64,000 nt of DNA from Myxococcales bacterium (GCA_003170275.1 PNAM01000106.1:265816-329815), one strand, 5' to 3'. Positions 1 through 10,071 are shown, counted from the stretch's first letter. Numbers and translations are program-made. Notes: a model not told the origin generated them from the sequence alone.

Positions 1-1690
1 GGAAGGTCAGCTCGCTCTCCCACTGCGGGCTCGGCGTGCACGGGCCGATCGGCACCGGCAGGCTCTCGCGCCAGGCGAGCGCGATCACGCGCATCGATTG
101 CGCGGCCCAGGTGGCGGCCTCGGCGGTGAGGCGCTGGCGGTCCTCGTCTGTGATCGGGTGCGCGCGGCCGTTCTTCAGCACCGTGGTCGCGCGCTCGAGC
201 AGCGCTTCGGGCGCGCCGCGCACGTACGCGCGCACCTTGCCGTCGACCTTCACCAGCACCGACGCCATGCGGCGCGCCGAGGTGAACGGCTGCTCGCCGA
301 GCACGTGCGCGCGCGTGGAGTCCGGATCGATCCCGGCGCGGCGGCTCATCATCTGCAGCGCGGCGTCGGTGGGATCGCCCTGGACCTCCACCTTGCCGTC
401 GGGCGTCATCGACAGGTGCGCGCCGGCCGCATGCCCGGCCGACTCGAGCGCCAGGCGCAGATCGGACTCGTGCGAGGGCGCGTCGCCGGGCGTGACGATC
501 GGCGTGATGCTGCCGTCGAGCGCGCGCGGATCGCCGGAGATGTCGTAGCGCGTGGCGCCCACGTACAGGCGCCGCGCGGTCATGGCGTTCTGCGTGAGCG
601 TGCCGGTCTTGTCGGTGCAGATCACCTGCGCGCAGCCGAGCGTCTCGACAGCGGGCAACCGGCGCACCAGCGCGCGCCGCTTGGCCATGCGCTGGGTGCC
701 GAGCGCCAACACGATGGTCGTGATCGCCGGCAGGCCCTCGGGGATCGCCGCCACCGCGAGCGCCACCGCGACCAGGAACAGCTCGCGCGGCGTGCCGGTC
801 TTCATCAACAGGCCGGCGCCGAACACCACCGCCGACACCGCGATGCAGCCGAGCACCACGCGTTGGCCGAAGCGCTCCAGGTCCTGCTCGAGCGGCGTCT
901 GCTCGGGCTCGACGCGCGCGAGCATGCCGGCGATCTTGCCGAGCTCGGTGTGGATGCCGGTGTTGGCGACGATCCCGCGCGCGCGGCCGCGCGAGATGCG
1001 CGTGCCCATGAACACCATGGTGCGGCGCTCTGCGAGCGGGGTGTCAGGCTCGAGCTGCGCGGCGGCGTCCTTGGCGACCGGCAGGCTCTCGCCGGTGAGC
1101 GCCGCCTCCTCGACCTCGAACTCGTGGGTCTCGATCAGCCGCACGTCGGCGGCGATGCGATCGCCGTCCTCGAGCAGCATGAGATCGCCCGGCACCACTT
1201 CCAGCGACGGGATCTCGATCACCTTGCCGCCGCGCACCACGCGCGCGATCGGCGCCGCCATCTCGCGCAACGCGTCGAGCGCCCGCTCGGCCTTGCGACC
1301 CTGCGCGATGCCCAGCACCGCGTTGAGCACGACGATCGCCAGGATCGCGATCGAGTCGCCGAAGCGTTCCAGGAAGGTCGCGTTGGGCAGCGGCGCGAAC
1401 AGCCCGAGCCCGGCCGCGACCGCCGCCGCGCCGAGGAGCGCCAGCACGGTGAAGTCGGAGATCTGCTGATACAACTTCTTATAGAAGGGCTCGGGCGGCT
1501 CCTCGGGCAGCTTGTTGTGCCCGAGCTTGCTCAGTCGCTGGCGCGCCTGATCCTCGGCGAGCCCGAGCGCGGCGTCCGACTCCCAGTACGCGATCACCTC
1601 TTTAGCAGCGGCGTGGTGCCAGGCCAGGCGGGGCGGGCCCTCCGGGCGCGCCGGAACGGGTGCACGGGCCTCGTCGCGCTCGGCGGACAT
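1..1690 (-). CDS. P-type cation-transporting ATPase, P2-type (C-terminal part lies outside the window)
   Basis: ATP-driven inner-membrane cation pump of the P2 (calcium/proton-like) branch. Translating the minus strand from ATG at 1690 gives an N-terminal cation-ATPase domain (KLGHNKLPEEPPEPFYKKL), the actuator motif LTGES, the membrane motif PEGLPAITT typical of SERCA/PMA-type pumps, and the phosphorylation loop ICTDKTGTLTQN. The absence of a CPC metal-binding motif and the presence of PEGLP argue against a heavy-metal P1B pump. The ion cannot be told from sequence. The frame stays open to base 1, so the gene is cut by the window edge. It is divergent from the YihY/BrkB gene across about 56 bases. 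Confidence 0.92.
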   Translation of the reverse strand, partial: MSAERDEARAPVPARPEGPPRLAWHHAAAKEVIAYWESDAALGLAEDQARQRLSKLGHNKLPEEPPEPFYKKLYQQISDFTVLALLGAAAVAAGLGLFAPLPNATFLERFGDSIAILAIVVLNAVLGIAQGRKAERALDALREMAAPIARVVRGGKVIEIPSLEVVPGDLMLLEDGDRIAADVRLIETHEFEVEEAALTGESLPVAKDAAAQLEPDTPLAERRTMVFMGTRISRGRARGIVANTGIHTELGKIAGMLARVEPEQTPLEQDLERFGQRVVLGCIAVSAVVFGAGLLMKTGTPRELFLVAVALAVAAIPEGLPAITTIVLALGTQRMAKRRALVRRLPAVETLGCAQVICTDKTGTLTQNAMTARRLYVGATRYDISGDPRALDGSITPIVTPGDAPSHESDLRLALESAGHAAGAHLSMTPDGKVEVQGDPTDAALQMMSRRAGIDPDSTRAHVLGEQPFTSARRMASVLVKVDGKVRAYVRGAPEALLERATTVLKNGRAHPITDEDRQRLTAEAATWAAQSMRVIALAWRESLPVPIGPCTPSPQWESELTF

Positions 1691-1746
1691 CAGGGGGCCC
1701 TAGCATAGCATCGCCAAGCCGCGCAGTTGCAGTATCATTGGCCACG

Positions 1747-2646
1747 ATGATGCGGTCGATGCCGTCGCCAAGGCTGTTCATCCGGGAGCTCGTGCACGCG
1801 CTCGCGACCAACCGCATCAAGGACATGTCGGCGCAGCTGGCGTTCTGGTCGCTGCTCGCGGTGTTCCCGTTCTGCATCTTCCTGCTCACCATCGTCGGCT
1901 ACCTGCCGCTGCACGGGTTCGACCAGGAGCTGATCGGGATGGTCGCGGACATCATGCCCGAGCAGGCCTCGCAGCTGTTCGAGCGCACCGTCAAGGAGAT
2001 CGTCGGCAAGCAGCACGGCGTGCTGCTGCTGGTCGCGCTGGTGACCTCGGTGTGGTCGGCCTCGGGCGGCATGGGCTCGACCCGGATCGCGCTCAACCTC
2101 GCCTATCGCGTCGAGGAGACCCGACCGTGGTGGCGCGCGCGGCTGTTGGCGCTGGTGATGACGCTCGGCGCCGCCGGCCTGATCATCATCGCCACCGCCG
2201 GGTTGATGATCGGCCCCGGCGTGGTGAACACGTTCTACGAGTGGTTCGAGCTGGGCGGCTCGTTCGACCGCGTGTGGCCGTGGTTGCGCTTTCCGATGGT
2301 GGTGGTGGACCTGCTCTTCATGCTGGCGTGCCTGTACTACTTCCTGCCCAACGTGAAGCTCAAGTTTCGCATCCTCACGCCGGGCGCGGGCGTGGCGGTG
2401 GCGTTGTGGGTCGGCGCGTCGCTGGTGTTTCGCTGGTATGTGGCGCATTACAGCTCGTTCGCGCGCAGCTACGGCACGCTCGGCGGCGCGGTGGTGCTGG
2501 TGCTGTGGCTGTATCTGTCGTCGCTCACCATCATCCTCGGCGGCGAGATCAACGCCACGTTCGAGCGGCTCGCCACCGGCGCTCCGCACGAGGTGAAGGT
2601 CAAGGCGCGCGCCACCGAGCCGCCGCCGATGACCTCGCCTTCCTAG
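1747..2646 (+). CDS. YihY/virulence factor BrkB family membrane protein
   Basis: Polytopic inner-membrane protein of the YihY/BrkB family, once misnamed ribonuclease BN; its molecular role is not established. About 299 residues from the tandem ATG ATG at 1747. The family pattern is visible: an N-terminal amphipathic region (ATNRIKDMSAQLAFWSLLA), first membrane span at FPFCIFLLTIVGYLPL, the conserved WSASGGM stretch, four further hydrophobic spans, and the C-terminal GGEINATFE motif preceded by YGTLGGAVVLVLWLYLSS. The reading frame is open upstream to 1660, but that extension is Arg/Pro-rich and overlaps the divergent ATPase start, so 1747 is preferred. Convergent with the GH15 gene, with 7 bases between stops. 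Confidence 0.9.
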   Translation: MMRSMPSPRLFIRELVHALATNRIKDMSAQLAFWSLLAVFPFCIFLLTIVGYLPLHGFDQELIGMVADIMPEQASQLFERTVKEIVGKQHGVLLLVALVTSVWSASGGMGSTRIALNLAYRVEETRPWWRARLLALVMTLGAAGLIIIATAGLMIGPGVVNTFYEWFELGGSFDRVWPWLRFPMVVVDLLFMLACLYYFLPNVKLKFRILTPGAGVAVALWVGASLVFRWYVAHYSSFARSYGTLGGAVVLVLWLYLSSLTIILGGEINATFERLATGAPHEVKVKARATEPPPMTSPS

Positions 2647-2653
2647 TCTAGCG

Positions 2654-4474
2654 CTACGTACGGCGGCTCTTGCCGTCGCAGAGACGAACGGCGGCGGAGA
2701 TCAGGCCGGTGTGGCTGAACGCCTGCGGGAAGTTGCCCCACTGCTCGCGGCTGATCGGATCGACCTCCTCGGCGTACAGCCCGAGATCGTTCGCGTACCC
2801 GAGCACGTGGCGGAACAGCTCCTCGGCCTCGTCGCGCTTGCCCATCATGGCCAAGGTCTCGACCAGCCAGAAGGTGCACGCGACGAACGACTGCTCGCCG
2901 CGCGGCAGGCCGTCGTCACCCTCGCGGTAGCGATAGACCAGACCGTTGCGGGTCAAGCGCTTGCGCACCTCGGCGACGGTGGAGACCATGCGCGGGTGGT
3001 CCGCCGGCAGAAAGCCCATCAGCGGCAGGCGCAGCGCCGCGGCGTCGACCACCCGGCGGTCGTAGGCCTGCACGAACGCGCCGATCTTGGCGTCGAAGCC
3101 GCGCTCCATCACCTCGTCGAAGATCGCCGCGCGCTCGCTCCTCCAGCGTTGCCGGTCGGGCGCGCCGTCGCCGTGCTCGCTTAGCAGCAGGCCGCGGTCG
3201 AGCGCCACCCAACAGCTCGCCTTCGAGTGCACGAACGGATGGCGCCCGGCGCGCACCTCCCAGATGCCCTCGTCGGGCTCGCGCCAATGGTTCGCCACCC
3301 AGTCGACGAGCCCGATGCAGGTGGGCAGATCGCGCGGCTGCACCCGCAGGTGATCGCGGAAGGTGTGGAACGAATCGACCAGCTCGCCGTAGATGTCGAG
3401 TTGCTGCTGCGACGACGCCAGGTTGCCGATGCGCACCGGCCGCGCGCCGCGGTAGCCATCGAGGTGATCGAGCGTGCGCTCGGTCAGTTGGTGCTCGCCG
3501 CGGATGCCGAACACCGTCTGCAGGTTCGCCGGATCGCGCAGGCGCACCTTGTCGAACAGCCAGTCGAAGAAGCGCTGCGCCTCGTCGTCGTACCCGATGC
3601 CGTGCAGCGCCCACAGCGTGAAGCACGCGTCGCGCAGCCAGGCGTAGCGGTAGTCCCAGTTGCGCACGCCGCCGTCGCGCTCGGGCAGCGACGTGGTGGG
3701 CGCGGCGACGATCGCGCCGGTCGGCGAATAGATGAGCGCCTTGAGCGCCAGCGCGCTGCGCTCCACCTGCGCGCGATGCGGGCCGTCGTAGGTGAGCTTG
3801 CCGAGCCAGCGTCGCCAGAACGCGCAGGTGTCGTCGATCAGCGACTGACCCTGCCGCGCCAGGTCCTGCTCGTCGAGCTCGCCGTCGTGCAAGATCAGCC
3901 AGACCTCCTCGCCGAGTTGCAGCGTGAAGCGCGCGTGGATGCCGCGATCGTCATCGACCGCGAGCGGCAGGTTGGCGCGCAGCGTGAGCTGCACCTCGCG
4001 GTCGCGGATGCGCACCGCACCCGGCGCGAGGCGCTCGAAGTGGGGAGAGCGCGCGCCGTAGCCCGGCCGCGGCGTGCACGACACGATCACCTCGACGCTG
4101 CCTTGCGTGCAGCGCGCGTGTCGCACGAGCGCGTCCCGGCGCTCGACGTGGCCGCCGCCCGACGCGTCCGGCTCGATGGCCAACAGATCGGTGAGGGTCA
4201 GCCGTCCCTCGCCGGTGATGAAGGTGGTCTCGAGCACGTTGGTGCCCGGGAGGTAGTGCCGTTCGCTGCGGCCGGGACGAGCGGGGGAGACGCGGAAGCG
4301 CCCGCCGTGCCGCGCGTCGAGGATCGAGCCGAACAGGCTGGGAGAATCGAAGTCCGGCCACGGCAGCCAATCGATCGAGCCCTCCTTCGAGACCAGGGCA
4401 GCCGTGTGCCCGTCCCCCAAGAGAGCGTGCTCCCCGATCGGCGCATATTCCGAATCCACTGATACAGGATTCAA
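2654..4474 (-). CDS. Glycoside hydrolase family 15 protein (glucoamylase or trehalase-like)
   Basis: Cytoplasmic (no signal peptide) alpha-glucan or trehalose hydrolase of family GH15, 606 residues, the usual length. Family landmarks are in order: N-terminal beta-sandwich starting YAPIGEHALLGDGHTAALVS and SIDWLPWPDFDSPS, then the alpha/alpha-barrel with RNWDYRYAWLRDACFTLWAL, QLDIYGELVDSFH, EGIWEVRAGRHPFVHSKA, and the C-terminal EQWGNFPQAFSHTGLI. Trehalase versus glucoamylase activity cannot be separated by eye. The start is uncertain: the frame opens with TTG at 4474, and GTG at 4459 would also keep the whole domain; neither has a good ribosome binding site. It lies 35 bases downstream of yhaN and may be read with it, although no shared pathway is obvious. 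Confidence 0.93.
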   Translation of the reverse strand: MNPVSVDSEYAPIGEHALLGDGHTAALVSKEGSIDWLPWPDFDSPSLFGSILDARHGGRFRVSPARPGRSERHYLPGTNVLETTFITGEGRLTLTDLLAIEPDASGGGHVERRDALVRHARCTQGSVEVIVSCTPRPGYGARSPHFERLAPGAVRIRDREVQLTLRANLPLAVDDDRGIHARFTLQLGEEVWLILHDGELDEQDLARQGQSLIDDTCAFWRRWLGKLTYDGPHRAQVERSALALKALIYSPTGAIVAAPTTSLPERDGGVRNWDYRYAWLRDACFTLWALHGIGYDDEAQRFFDWLFDKVRLRDPANLQTVFGIRGEHQLTERTLDHLDGYRGARPVRIGNLASSQQQLDIYGELVDSFHTFRDHLRVQPRDLPTCIGLVDWVANHWREPDEGIWEVRAGRHPFVHSKASCWVALDRGLLLSEHGDGAPDRQRWRSERAAIFDEVMERGFDAKIGAFVQAYDRRVVDAAALRLPLMGFLPADHPRMVSTVAEVRKRLTRNGLVYRYREGDDGLPRGEQSFVACTFWLVETLAMMGKRDEAEELFRHVLGYANDLGLYAEEVDPISREQWGNFPQAFSHTGLISAAVRLCDGKSRRT

Positions 4475-4509
4475 TGCAAGGGAAGCGCCGCGTCCCGCTC
4501 GACCTGTGA

Positions 4510-7500
4510 CTACGGTAACTCGTACTCGCGCAGCCGGCTCTCGGGAACCGCCGCGCGAGCGAGCTCGACGAGCCGCGCGTGGTGCGTGAAGAACAGCACC
4601 TGGATCCGATCGGTCATCTCGCTCAGCACCTCGAGGCTGGCGCGCGCGCGGTGATCGTCGAAGTGGATGAGGATGTCGTCCACCACCAACGGCAGCGGCT
4701 CGTCGATGGTGGCGTAGCGCGCGAGGCTGGCCAGCCGCAGGGCCAGGTAGAGCTGATCGCGCGTCCCGTCCGACAGCGACTCGACGTCGACCTCGCGCCC
4801 GTCCGCGCGCACGCAGCGCAAGACGGCCTGGTCGCGCTCGTTGAAGCCCGCCTTGACTGCCCGGTAGCGATCGACCGTGAGCCGCCGAAACAGCTCGCTC
4901 GCGCGCGTGACGATCGGCCCCTGGTTGCGCTCGCGGTAGATCTCGATCTGTTTAGACAGCACCACCGCCGCGGTTCGCACCCGCAGGTAGCGCTCGAGGT
5001 GCGTGCGCGCATGCGCGAGCCAGCCCTGCGCCTCCGCCGCCGCGTCGGCCGACTTCGAGTCGCCGTCGAGCTTCTTCAGCCCCTCTTCGAAGGCGCCGAG
5101 AGTATGGATGACACCATCCTTCTCGCTCTCCAGATCCGCCAAGCGCTGTTCGAGCGCTTCCAGCTCGCCCGCCACCGCATCGGCGTGCGTCGCGGCCAGC
5201 TCGGCCTCGAGCGCCGCGAGCGTGGTTGCCTCGGCGTGCTGAAGGAGCTGCGTCTCGAGCGCACCCACCCGTTCGTCGAGCGCACGCGCCTCGATCGATC
5301 GCTGCTCGGCCTGCCCCAGCGCCTTCAGCTCGACCACGCCGGCTGCAGCCATCAGCTCGCTGAGCCGTGCTTCGCCGCGAGCACACTGCGCCGACTGCTC
5401 GCTCAACGTCCGGCGCCTCTCGAACAGCTGCTGATCAACATGCGTGCGTTGGGTTAGATCAATCCGGCCATTTTGGTACTGCTTGAGTAGCTGCTCCGCA
5501 GCCTTGTCCGCAGGGTGCTCGAGCAGCTCGGGCGCGTGGTCGCGCACGAGCGCCTGAACTTCGCCGGCGAACTCGACCGCGTCACGTTCGATGCCCTCGA
5601 CCCGCCGCCGCCGGTCGGCCGCGTCATCGACGATCTTGAACAGCTCGCCGAGCACGTCGAGCACAGCCAGCGCCGCTTCCGCCGTTGCGTCCGGCGGAAG
5701 GCCGAGCGCCCGGATCGAGTCCGACCACGCCGCCTGCCAGCGCGCGCGCTCCGCCTCGCACCTCTCCAACTCGCCCCGCTGGAGTCGCTGAGCGTCACCG
5801 AGCGCCTCGATCGTCTTGTTCAGCGTCTCGCGTTCGCGGGAAGCGTTCTCCGTCGCCGCGAGCAGTGCCTGCGCGCGTTCAAGCCGCGCCGCCAGCTCCT
5901 CATCCGCCGGAATCGGCTCACCCGCAGCGACCAACGCCGCCGCCAGGTCCTCGAGATGCGCGTCACGCTGTGTGCGCGCCTCATCTTCATCACGTGTCGA
6001 GGCAGTCAACTGTTCCACCAGCGAGCTCAGTGCAACGAAGCGTCCCAGCCAGCCGCGCATCTCTGCCGGCGAACGCGGCTCGATCCCCACCGGCGCCCAA
6101 AGCCCGCGCCAGTCGCGCTCTGCCGCCGTCCGCTCGCCAGCCAGCTCCGACTGTTGCTCGGCCATCGTTGCGCGTTGTCGCCCGATTGCGTCCCGCTCCG
6201 CCAATGCCTGCGCCAACCGCGCCACGGTCTTGGCCTCGCGTCGCAATCGATCGGCGACCTGATCCGCTTCGCTCACGACGGTTTCGTACGCGGCGGCACG
6301 GGTCGGCTCCCACTGCTTCTTCAGGGCCTGCCACGCGTCGTCGCGCCGATCGCGCGCGGTGCGCAGGTCCTCTTCGGTCGGTACGTCGCCTTCGCTGCGC
6401 AGCCTTGCGATCTCCAGCTCGACCGCCTCGCCGCGCGCCTGAAGGATTTCCACGGTCTCGGCAAGCTTGTCGCTCTTGCGTGCGATCGCCGCCCAACGTT
6501 CTTCATGGTGGGTCACGCTCTCGATGCCGGGCACGGGCAGGGTAGGGACGTTCGCCAGAGCTCCCGACCAGAGCCCGAGCGCGCTCAACTTGCCCGCCGC
6601 GGTCTCGCTCAGTCGGGTGCGCTCGACCGCCAGCTTCTTCAGCCGGCCACTCACGTCACCGTCGTGCAGCGCCCGGGCGATCACGGCCTTGAGCGCACGG
6701 CCATCGCGCAACATCGGCTGGCGCTGCAGGTTGCGCTCGGCAGCAGCGAGTTGGGCCTCGAGCTCGCCCAGGTCTTTTTGGAGCCGCGCGTGCTCCTGGG
6801 CGAGCAGCGGTTCCCTTTGCGCCAGTTTCTTGATGCGGGCCTGCGTCGCGGCATCGACGCGGAGTGACTCAAAATCCTGTACCCCGGCGACCGGAAGGTT
6901 CCTCGCAAGGCTGCGCGCCCGTGCCTCCAAGCTCAGGAGCTCACCGCGAATGCGTGGCAAGTCGGTTTGCGCCTTCTCTTGACTGCCCGCATGCCGGTCG
7001 AGCGCCTTCATCCGCAGCTCTTCGCCGAGTAAACGCTCGGGCACGTGCAGCGTCGCCCGCAGCGCCTCCAGATCGCGCACCTCGACGTCGAGCCGCGCTG
7101 CCGCCGCGGTCGCTTCGGCCACTTCGCGCTGCGCGTCTTCACGATCGCGGCCGGCCCGCTCGGGCAGCGCCACCACCTCGCCGAGCGCGCGGCGCGCCGC
7201 GATCGCCTGGGTGCGCTCGGCAGCGAGCGGCAGCATGAACTCGGCGCGCTTGAGCCGGTCGTGGGCGACCTGCACCTTGCGAATCTCGCCCTCGAGCTCG
7301 ATGCGGCGCTCCCGTGCGTCCGTGATGCCCTGCTGCTGGGTGACCCAGGCGTCTGACGCCAGCGCCGAATCGCGCGCCCGCTTCTGCGCCTCGGCGAACT
7401 TCTTGAGCGCTTCGTTGAGCGGCCGCCTGTGGGCCTGCGGCGTGAACAGGTTCTCCGCCTCGTCGCGCAGCGACGCGAGCACGTCGTGCGGCGCGCCGCC

Positions 7501-7962
7501 GCCCAGGCCCGCCTCGAACAGGCTCTCGCCCAGCTCGCCGCCGCCGCGCAACAGCGCCTCGCCGCCGCGTCGCAGGGTCTCGTGATCGAGCCCGAACATG
7601 GTGGCGAACTGGTCCTGCCCGACGCCGTGCAGCAGGCGCCGCAGCACGACGTCGTCGATCAGCTTGTCTTGCGGATCCGAGAGCGTGTCCTTCCTGCCCT
7701 TGCGCCGCACCACGTCGAGCACCGAGCCGTCGTCGCCCGACAGGCGCGCGGCGATGCGCAGATCGCCGTAACGGTGCGCGTGCGCGTCGGTGGTCTTCTC
7801 GTCGATGCCGTAGAGCAGCCCCTTGACCGCGCGCAGCGTGGTGCTCTTGCCCGCCTCGTTGCGGCCGTAGATGACGTGCAGCCCCATCGGCAGCGACGAG
7901 AAATCGAGCCGCACGTCGGTGAACGGCCCGTAGGCGAGCAGCTGCAGGTCGAGGAACTTCAC
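4510..7962 (-). CDS. yhaN: YhaN-type SMC/SbcC-like ATPase of a DNA repair nuclease complex
   Basis: Large coiled-coil ATPase, 1150 residues, that by family acts with a YhaO/SbcD-type nuclease on DNA ends. The N-terminus has the AAA_27 form (MKFLDLQLLAYGPFTDVRLD) with Walker A GRNEAGKST near residue 34. The C-terminus has the ABC signature-like ESLSDGTRDQLYLALRLA and Walker B LPLVVDDILIHFDD. Between them lie some 900 residues rich in Ala, Glu, Arg and Leu, predicted coiled coil. It is longer than Bacillus YhaN (about 960). It starts at GTG, and the start overlaps the yhaO stop (GTGA), so the two proteins should be translationally coupled and made in similar amounts. Confidence 0.93.
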   Translation of the reverse strand: MKFLDLQLLAYGPFTDVRLDFSSLPMGLHVIYGRNEAGKSTTLRAVKGLLYGIDEKTTDAHAHRYGDLRIAARLSGDDGSVLDVVRRKGRKDTLSDPQDKLIDDVVLRRLLHGVGQDQFATMFGLDHETLRRGGEALLRGGGELGESLFEAGLGGGAPHDVLASLRDEAENLFTPQAHRRPLNEALKKFAEAQKRARDSALASDAWVTQQQGITDARERRIELEGEIRKVQVAHDRLKRAEFMLPLAAERTQAIAARRALGEVVALPERAGRDREDAQREVAEATAAAARLDVEVRDLEALRATLHVPERLLGEELRMKALDRHAGSQEKAQTDLPRIRGELLSLEARARSLARNLPVAGVQDFESLRVDAATQARIKKLAQREPLLAQEHARLQKDLGELEAQLAAAERNLQRQPMLRDGRALKAVIARALHDGDVSGRLKKLAVERTRLSETAAGKLSALGLWSGALANVPTLPVPGIESVTHHEERWAAIARKSDKLAETVEILQARGEAVELEIARLRSEGDVPTEEDLRTARDRRDDAWQALKKQWEPTRAAAYETVVSEADQVADRLRREAKTVARLAQALAERDAIGRQRATMAEQQSELAGERTAAERDWRGLWAPVGIEPRSPAEMRGWLGRFVALSSLVEQLTASTRDEDEARTQRDAHLEDLAAALVAAGEPIPADEELAARLERAQALLAATENASRERETLNKTIEALGDAQRLQRGELERCEAERARWQAAWSDSIRALGLPPDATAEAALAVLDVLGELFKIVDDAADRRRRVEGIERDAVEFAGEVQALVRDHAPELLEHPADKAAEQLLKQYQNGRIDLTQRTHVDQQLFERRRTLSEQSAQCARGEARLSELMAAAGVVELKALGQAEQRSIEARALDERVGALETQLLQHAEATTLAALEAELAATHADAVAGELEALEQRLADLESEKDGVIHTLGAFEEGLKKLDGDSKSADAAAEAQGWLAHARTHLERYLRVRTAAVVLSKQIEIYRERNQGPIVTRASELFRRLTVDRYRAVKAGFNERDQAVLRCVRADGREVDVESLSDGTRDQLYLALRLASLARYATIDEPLPLVVDDILIHFDDHRARASLEVLSEMTDRIQVLFFTHHARLVELARAAVPESRLREYELP

Positions 7963-9224
7963 GGCAGCCGCTCCTTTTCGAGCAGGCGCGGCACCAGCAG
8001 CTGCTCCACGTCGTCGAGCAGCGCGGCGAGGAACTGCGGATCGTCCAGCCGCACCCCGTCCGCTCCCTCGCGCAGCTCGGGCAGCAACTTGGGCTTGAGG
8101 TCGGCGACCACCTCGCTCATCAATGCCTCGAGCGCGGAGCGATCCTTGCGCAGGTCGGCCAGCGACTGCACCAGCTGGCCGATCGCGTCGTCGCGCTCGG
8201 CCAGGCTAGTGAAGTCGATCGCCGCGCGCGTCTCCAGCTCGATCTTTTCGATCCACAGCCGCTCGCTGCCCACGTCGTTCGCCGCCAGCCGGATCTCGCT
8301 CGACCACTTGTCGGGATCGCCCACCAGCGCCGAGTGCGCGGCGGTGGCGCCCACCAGGACCAGTCGCGCCGCGAGCAGGCGGCCGTCGGCTTCCGCCATC
8401 CCGCGCACGAGCTGCTCGCGCACCAGCTCGATCGCTTGATCCGGCGCCGGCGCGCTCGACAGATCGATCTCCCACACCGCCCAGCGCACCACGTCGTAGG
8501 GCCGCGGCTCGACCCGCACCACCTGCCCGTTCTCGACGGTGACCAGCGACGCGCCCTTGGCGCCGGTCTCCTTGGCGTGCCGTCCCTGCAGGTTGCCGGG
8601 GAACACGATCCATGGGCTCTCGCTCAGCACCTCGCGCTGGTGAACATGCCCGAGCGCCCAGTAGTCGTACCCCTTCGATCGCAGGGTCTCGAGGCTGCAC
8701 GGCGCATACGAATCGTGCCCCTCGCGGCCGCTCGCACAGGTGTGCAACAGCCCGATGTTGAACGCACCGGGTACGCCGTCGGGATAGCGCGCCGCCAGAT
8801 CGTCGGTGACGTCGCGCTTGGCGAAGCTCTGCCCGTGCAGCGCCACGCCCAGCGCTTCGATCCGTTTGGTTTCCGGCCGCTCCGACGAGAACTCGTACAC
8901 GTTCTCGGGCAGGCGCAGGCTGCGCGTGATGTTGCTCTCCGCGTCGTGGTTGCCGCGGATCAGGAACACCGGAATGCCCGCCGCCCGCAGGCGTGACATC
9001 TGTGCGGCGAAGAACAGCCCGGTGCGGTAGTCCTTCCACGAGCCGTCGTAGAGATCTCCGACGATCAGCAGAAAATCGACCGCTTCGGCGAGGCACGACG
9101 CGACCAGGTTCTCGAGCGCACGCCGCGTCGCTGAGCGGAACTGCTCCACGGGCGCGCCCTCGTAACGATCCAGCCCCTTGAGCGGGCTGTCGAGGTGGAT
9201 GTCGGCCGCGTGCAGGAACTTCAA
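7959..9224 (-). CDS. yhaO: YhaO-type DNA repair exonuclease (SbcD/Mre11-like metallophosphoesterase)
   Basis: Calcineurin-like phosphoesterase, 421 residues, the nuclease partner of YhaN. All five metal-ligand motifs are visible: HAADIHLDSP at residues 4-13, IVGDLYDGS, IRGNHDAES, the isolated His in LLHTCASG and LGHVHQREV. The C-terminal 150 residues form the partner-binding part. The start codon is TTG at 9224, supported by a GGGAGG ribosome binding site six bases upstream. It lies 34 bases after the unrecognised gene at 9259-10071 and overlaps yhaN by four bases. Confidence 0.93.
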   Translation of the reverse strand: MKFLHAADIHLDSPLKGLDRYEGAPVEQFRSATRRALENLVASCLAEAVDFLLIVGDLYDGSWKDYRTGLFFAAQMSRLRAAGIPVFLIRGNHDAESNITRSLRLPENVYEFSSERPETKRIEALGVALHGQSFAKRDVTDDLAARYPDGVPGAFNIGLLHTCASGREGHDSYAPCSLETLRSKGYDYWALGHVHQREVLSESPWIVFPGNLQGRHAKETGAKGASLVTVENGQVVRVEPRPYDVVRWAVWEIDLSSAPAPDQAIELVREQLVRGMAEADGRLLAARLVLVGATAAHSALVGDPDKWSSEIRLAANDVGSERLWIEKIELETRAAIDFTSLAERDDAIGQLVQSLADLRKDRSALEALMSEVVADLKPKLLPELREGADGVRLDDPQFLAALLDDVEQLLVPRLLEKERLP

Positions 9225-9258
9225 GACGGTCCTCCCGGAGTCAGAGTGTAGCTACCTC

Positions 9259-10071
9259 TTACCGGAGGGGTGTGACATTCAGCAGCCGCTGCGGTCGATC
9301 GAGGCCGCTGACGAACGCGCGCCACTCGTCGCCGCTGGTGACGGCGCCGAGGATCGAGTGGCCGACCATCGAGCCGCGCTGCTTGTCGCACATCATGTCG
9401 AAGACCGCCGCGTTGAGCCCGTCGAGGATCAGGATGCACTGACGCCACAGCGCGCCGGTCGCGTCGGGCGCCCAGTGGCCAAAATAGTTGATCGCCAGCG
9501 CGCGCTCGCGGGCGGCGTGGGCGTTCAGCTCCGGCAGGCGGAACAGCCCGGCCGCGTAGCTCGAGTAGTGCGCCTGTTGGATCTCGTTGATCGCGGCGAT
9601 CAACTGCCAGCGGGCGCGCGCCTGATCTAATGATGGAACATCGATGAACATGGAAAATTCCGCTGGAAACTGGAGCGGCGGGGTCCAGCCGGGCGGGATG
9701 TGCTCGTGGCGGTTCTCGAGCCAGGGGAACTCGCTCTCGAGCGCGCGACGCACCGCTGGCGAAAGGCCTGCGCGAAACTGGCGGCCCGCTTCGAGCACCG
9801 CGCGCACCGACGCGAGGAACGCCTGCGCGCTCACCCGTCGCGGCGCCAATCCGGCGCGCGCATAGGCTCGTCCGGTGAATCCGGGCAGCTCGGCGCGCGT
9901 CGGTTGCGCGACCTCGCGCCACACCTCGCACAGCCGCGCGAAGTCTTTTGTCAGATAGGCCTGATACGACTTCTGTACTTCGATGTCGCTCGCCAGCCGA
10001 AAGAACGGAATCGCGCGCAGCCGCGGGAGCAGCCGCGCGTCGAAGTCGGCGTCCCCGTCAAGAACGGGCAG
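9259..10071 (-). CDS. Unrecognised protein; probable CTG start overlapping the upstream gene
   Basis: I do not recognise the family. A start at GTG 9924 gives 221 residues, but the frame stays open with normal high-GC3 codon use well upstream (ALPVLDGDADFDARLLPRL, then FFRLASDIEVQKSYQAYLT), and no ATG, GTG or TTG is found before the in-frame stop at 10105-10107. CTG at 10071 is preceded by AGGAG at 10083-10079 with a seven-base spacer, an ideal ribosome binding site, and gives 270 residues beginning LPVLDGDADF. No signal peptide or membrane span is evident, and Trp, Tyr and Phe are frequent. It overlaps the end of the halogenase-like gene by 14 bases, so it is probably co-translated with it and may belong to the same pigment or secondary-metabolite pathway. 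Confidence 0.7.
   Translation of the reverse strand: MPVLDGDADFDARLLPRLRAIPFFRLASDIEVQKSYQAYLTKDFARLCEVWREVAQPTRAELPGFTGRAYARAGLAPRRVSAQAFLASVRAVLEAGRQFRAGLSPAVRRALESEFPWLENRHEHIPPGWTPPLQFPAEFSMFIDVPSLDQARARWQLIAAINEIQQAHYSSYAAGLFRLPELNAHAARERALAINYFGHWAPDATGALWRQCILILDGLNAAVFDMMCDKQRGSMVGHSILGAVTSGDEWRAFVSGLDRPQRLLNVTPLR

Noticed and set aside
98..1708. Long plus-strand frame opposite the P-type ATPase
   Set aside because: Arg/His-rich, no family motifs; the minus strand encodes clear P-type ATPase motifs through the same stretch.
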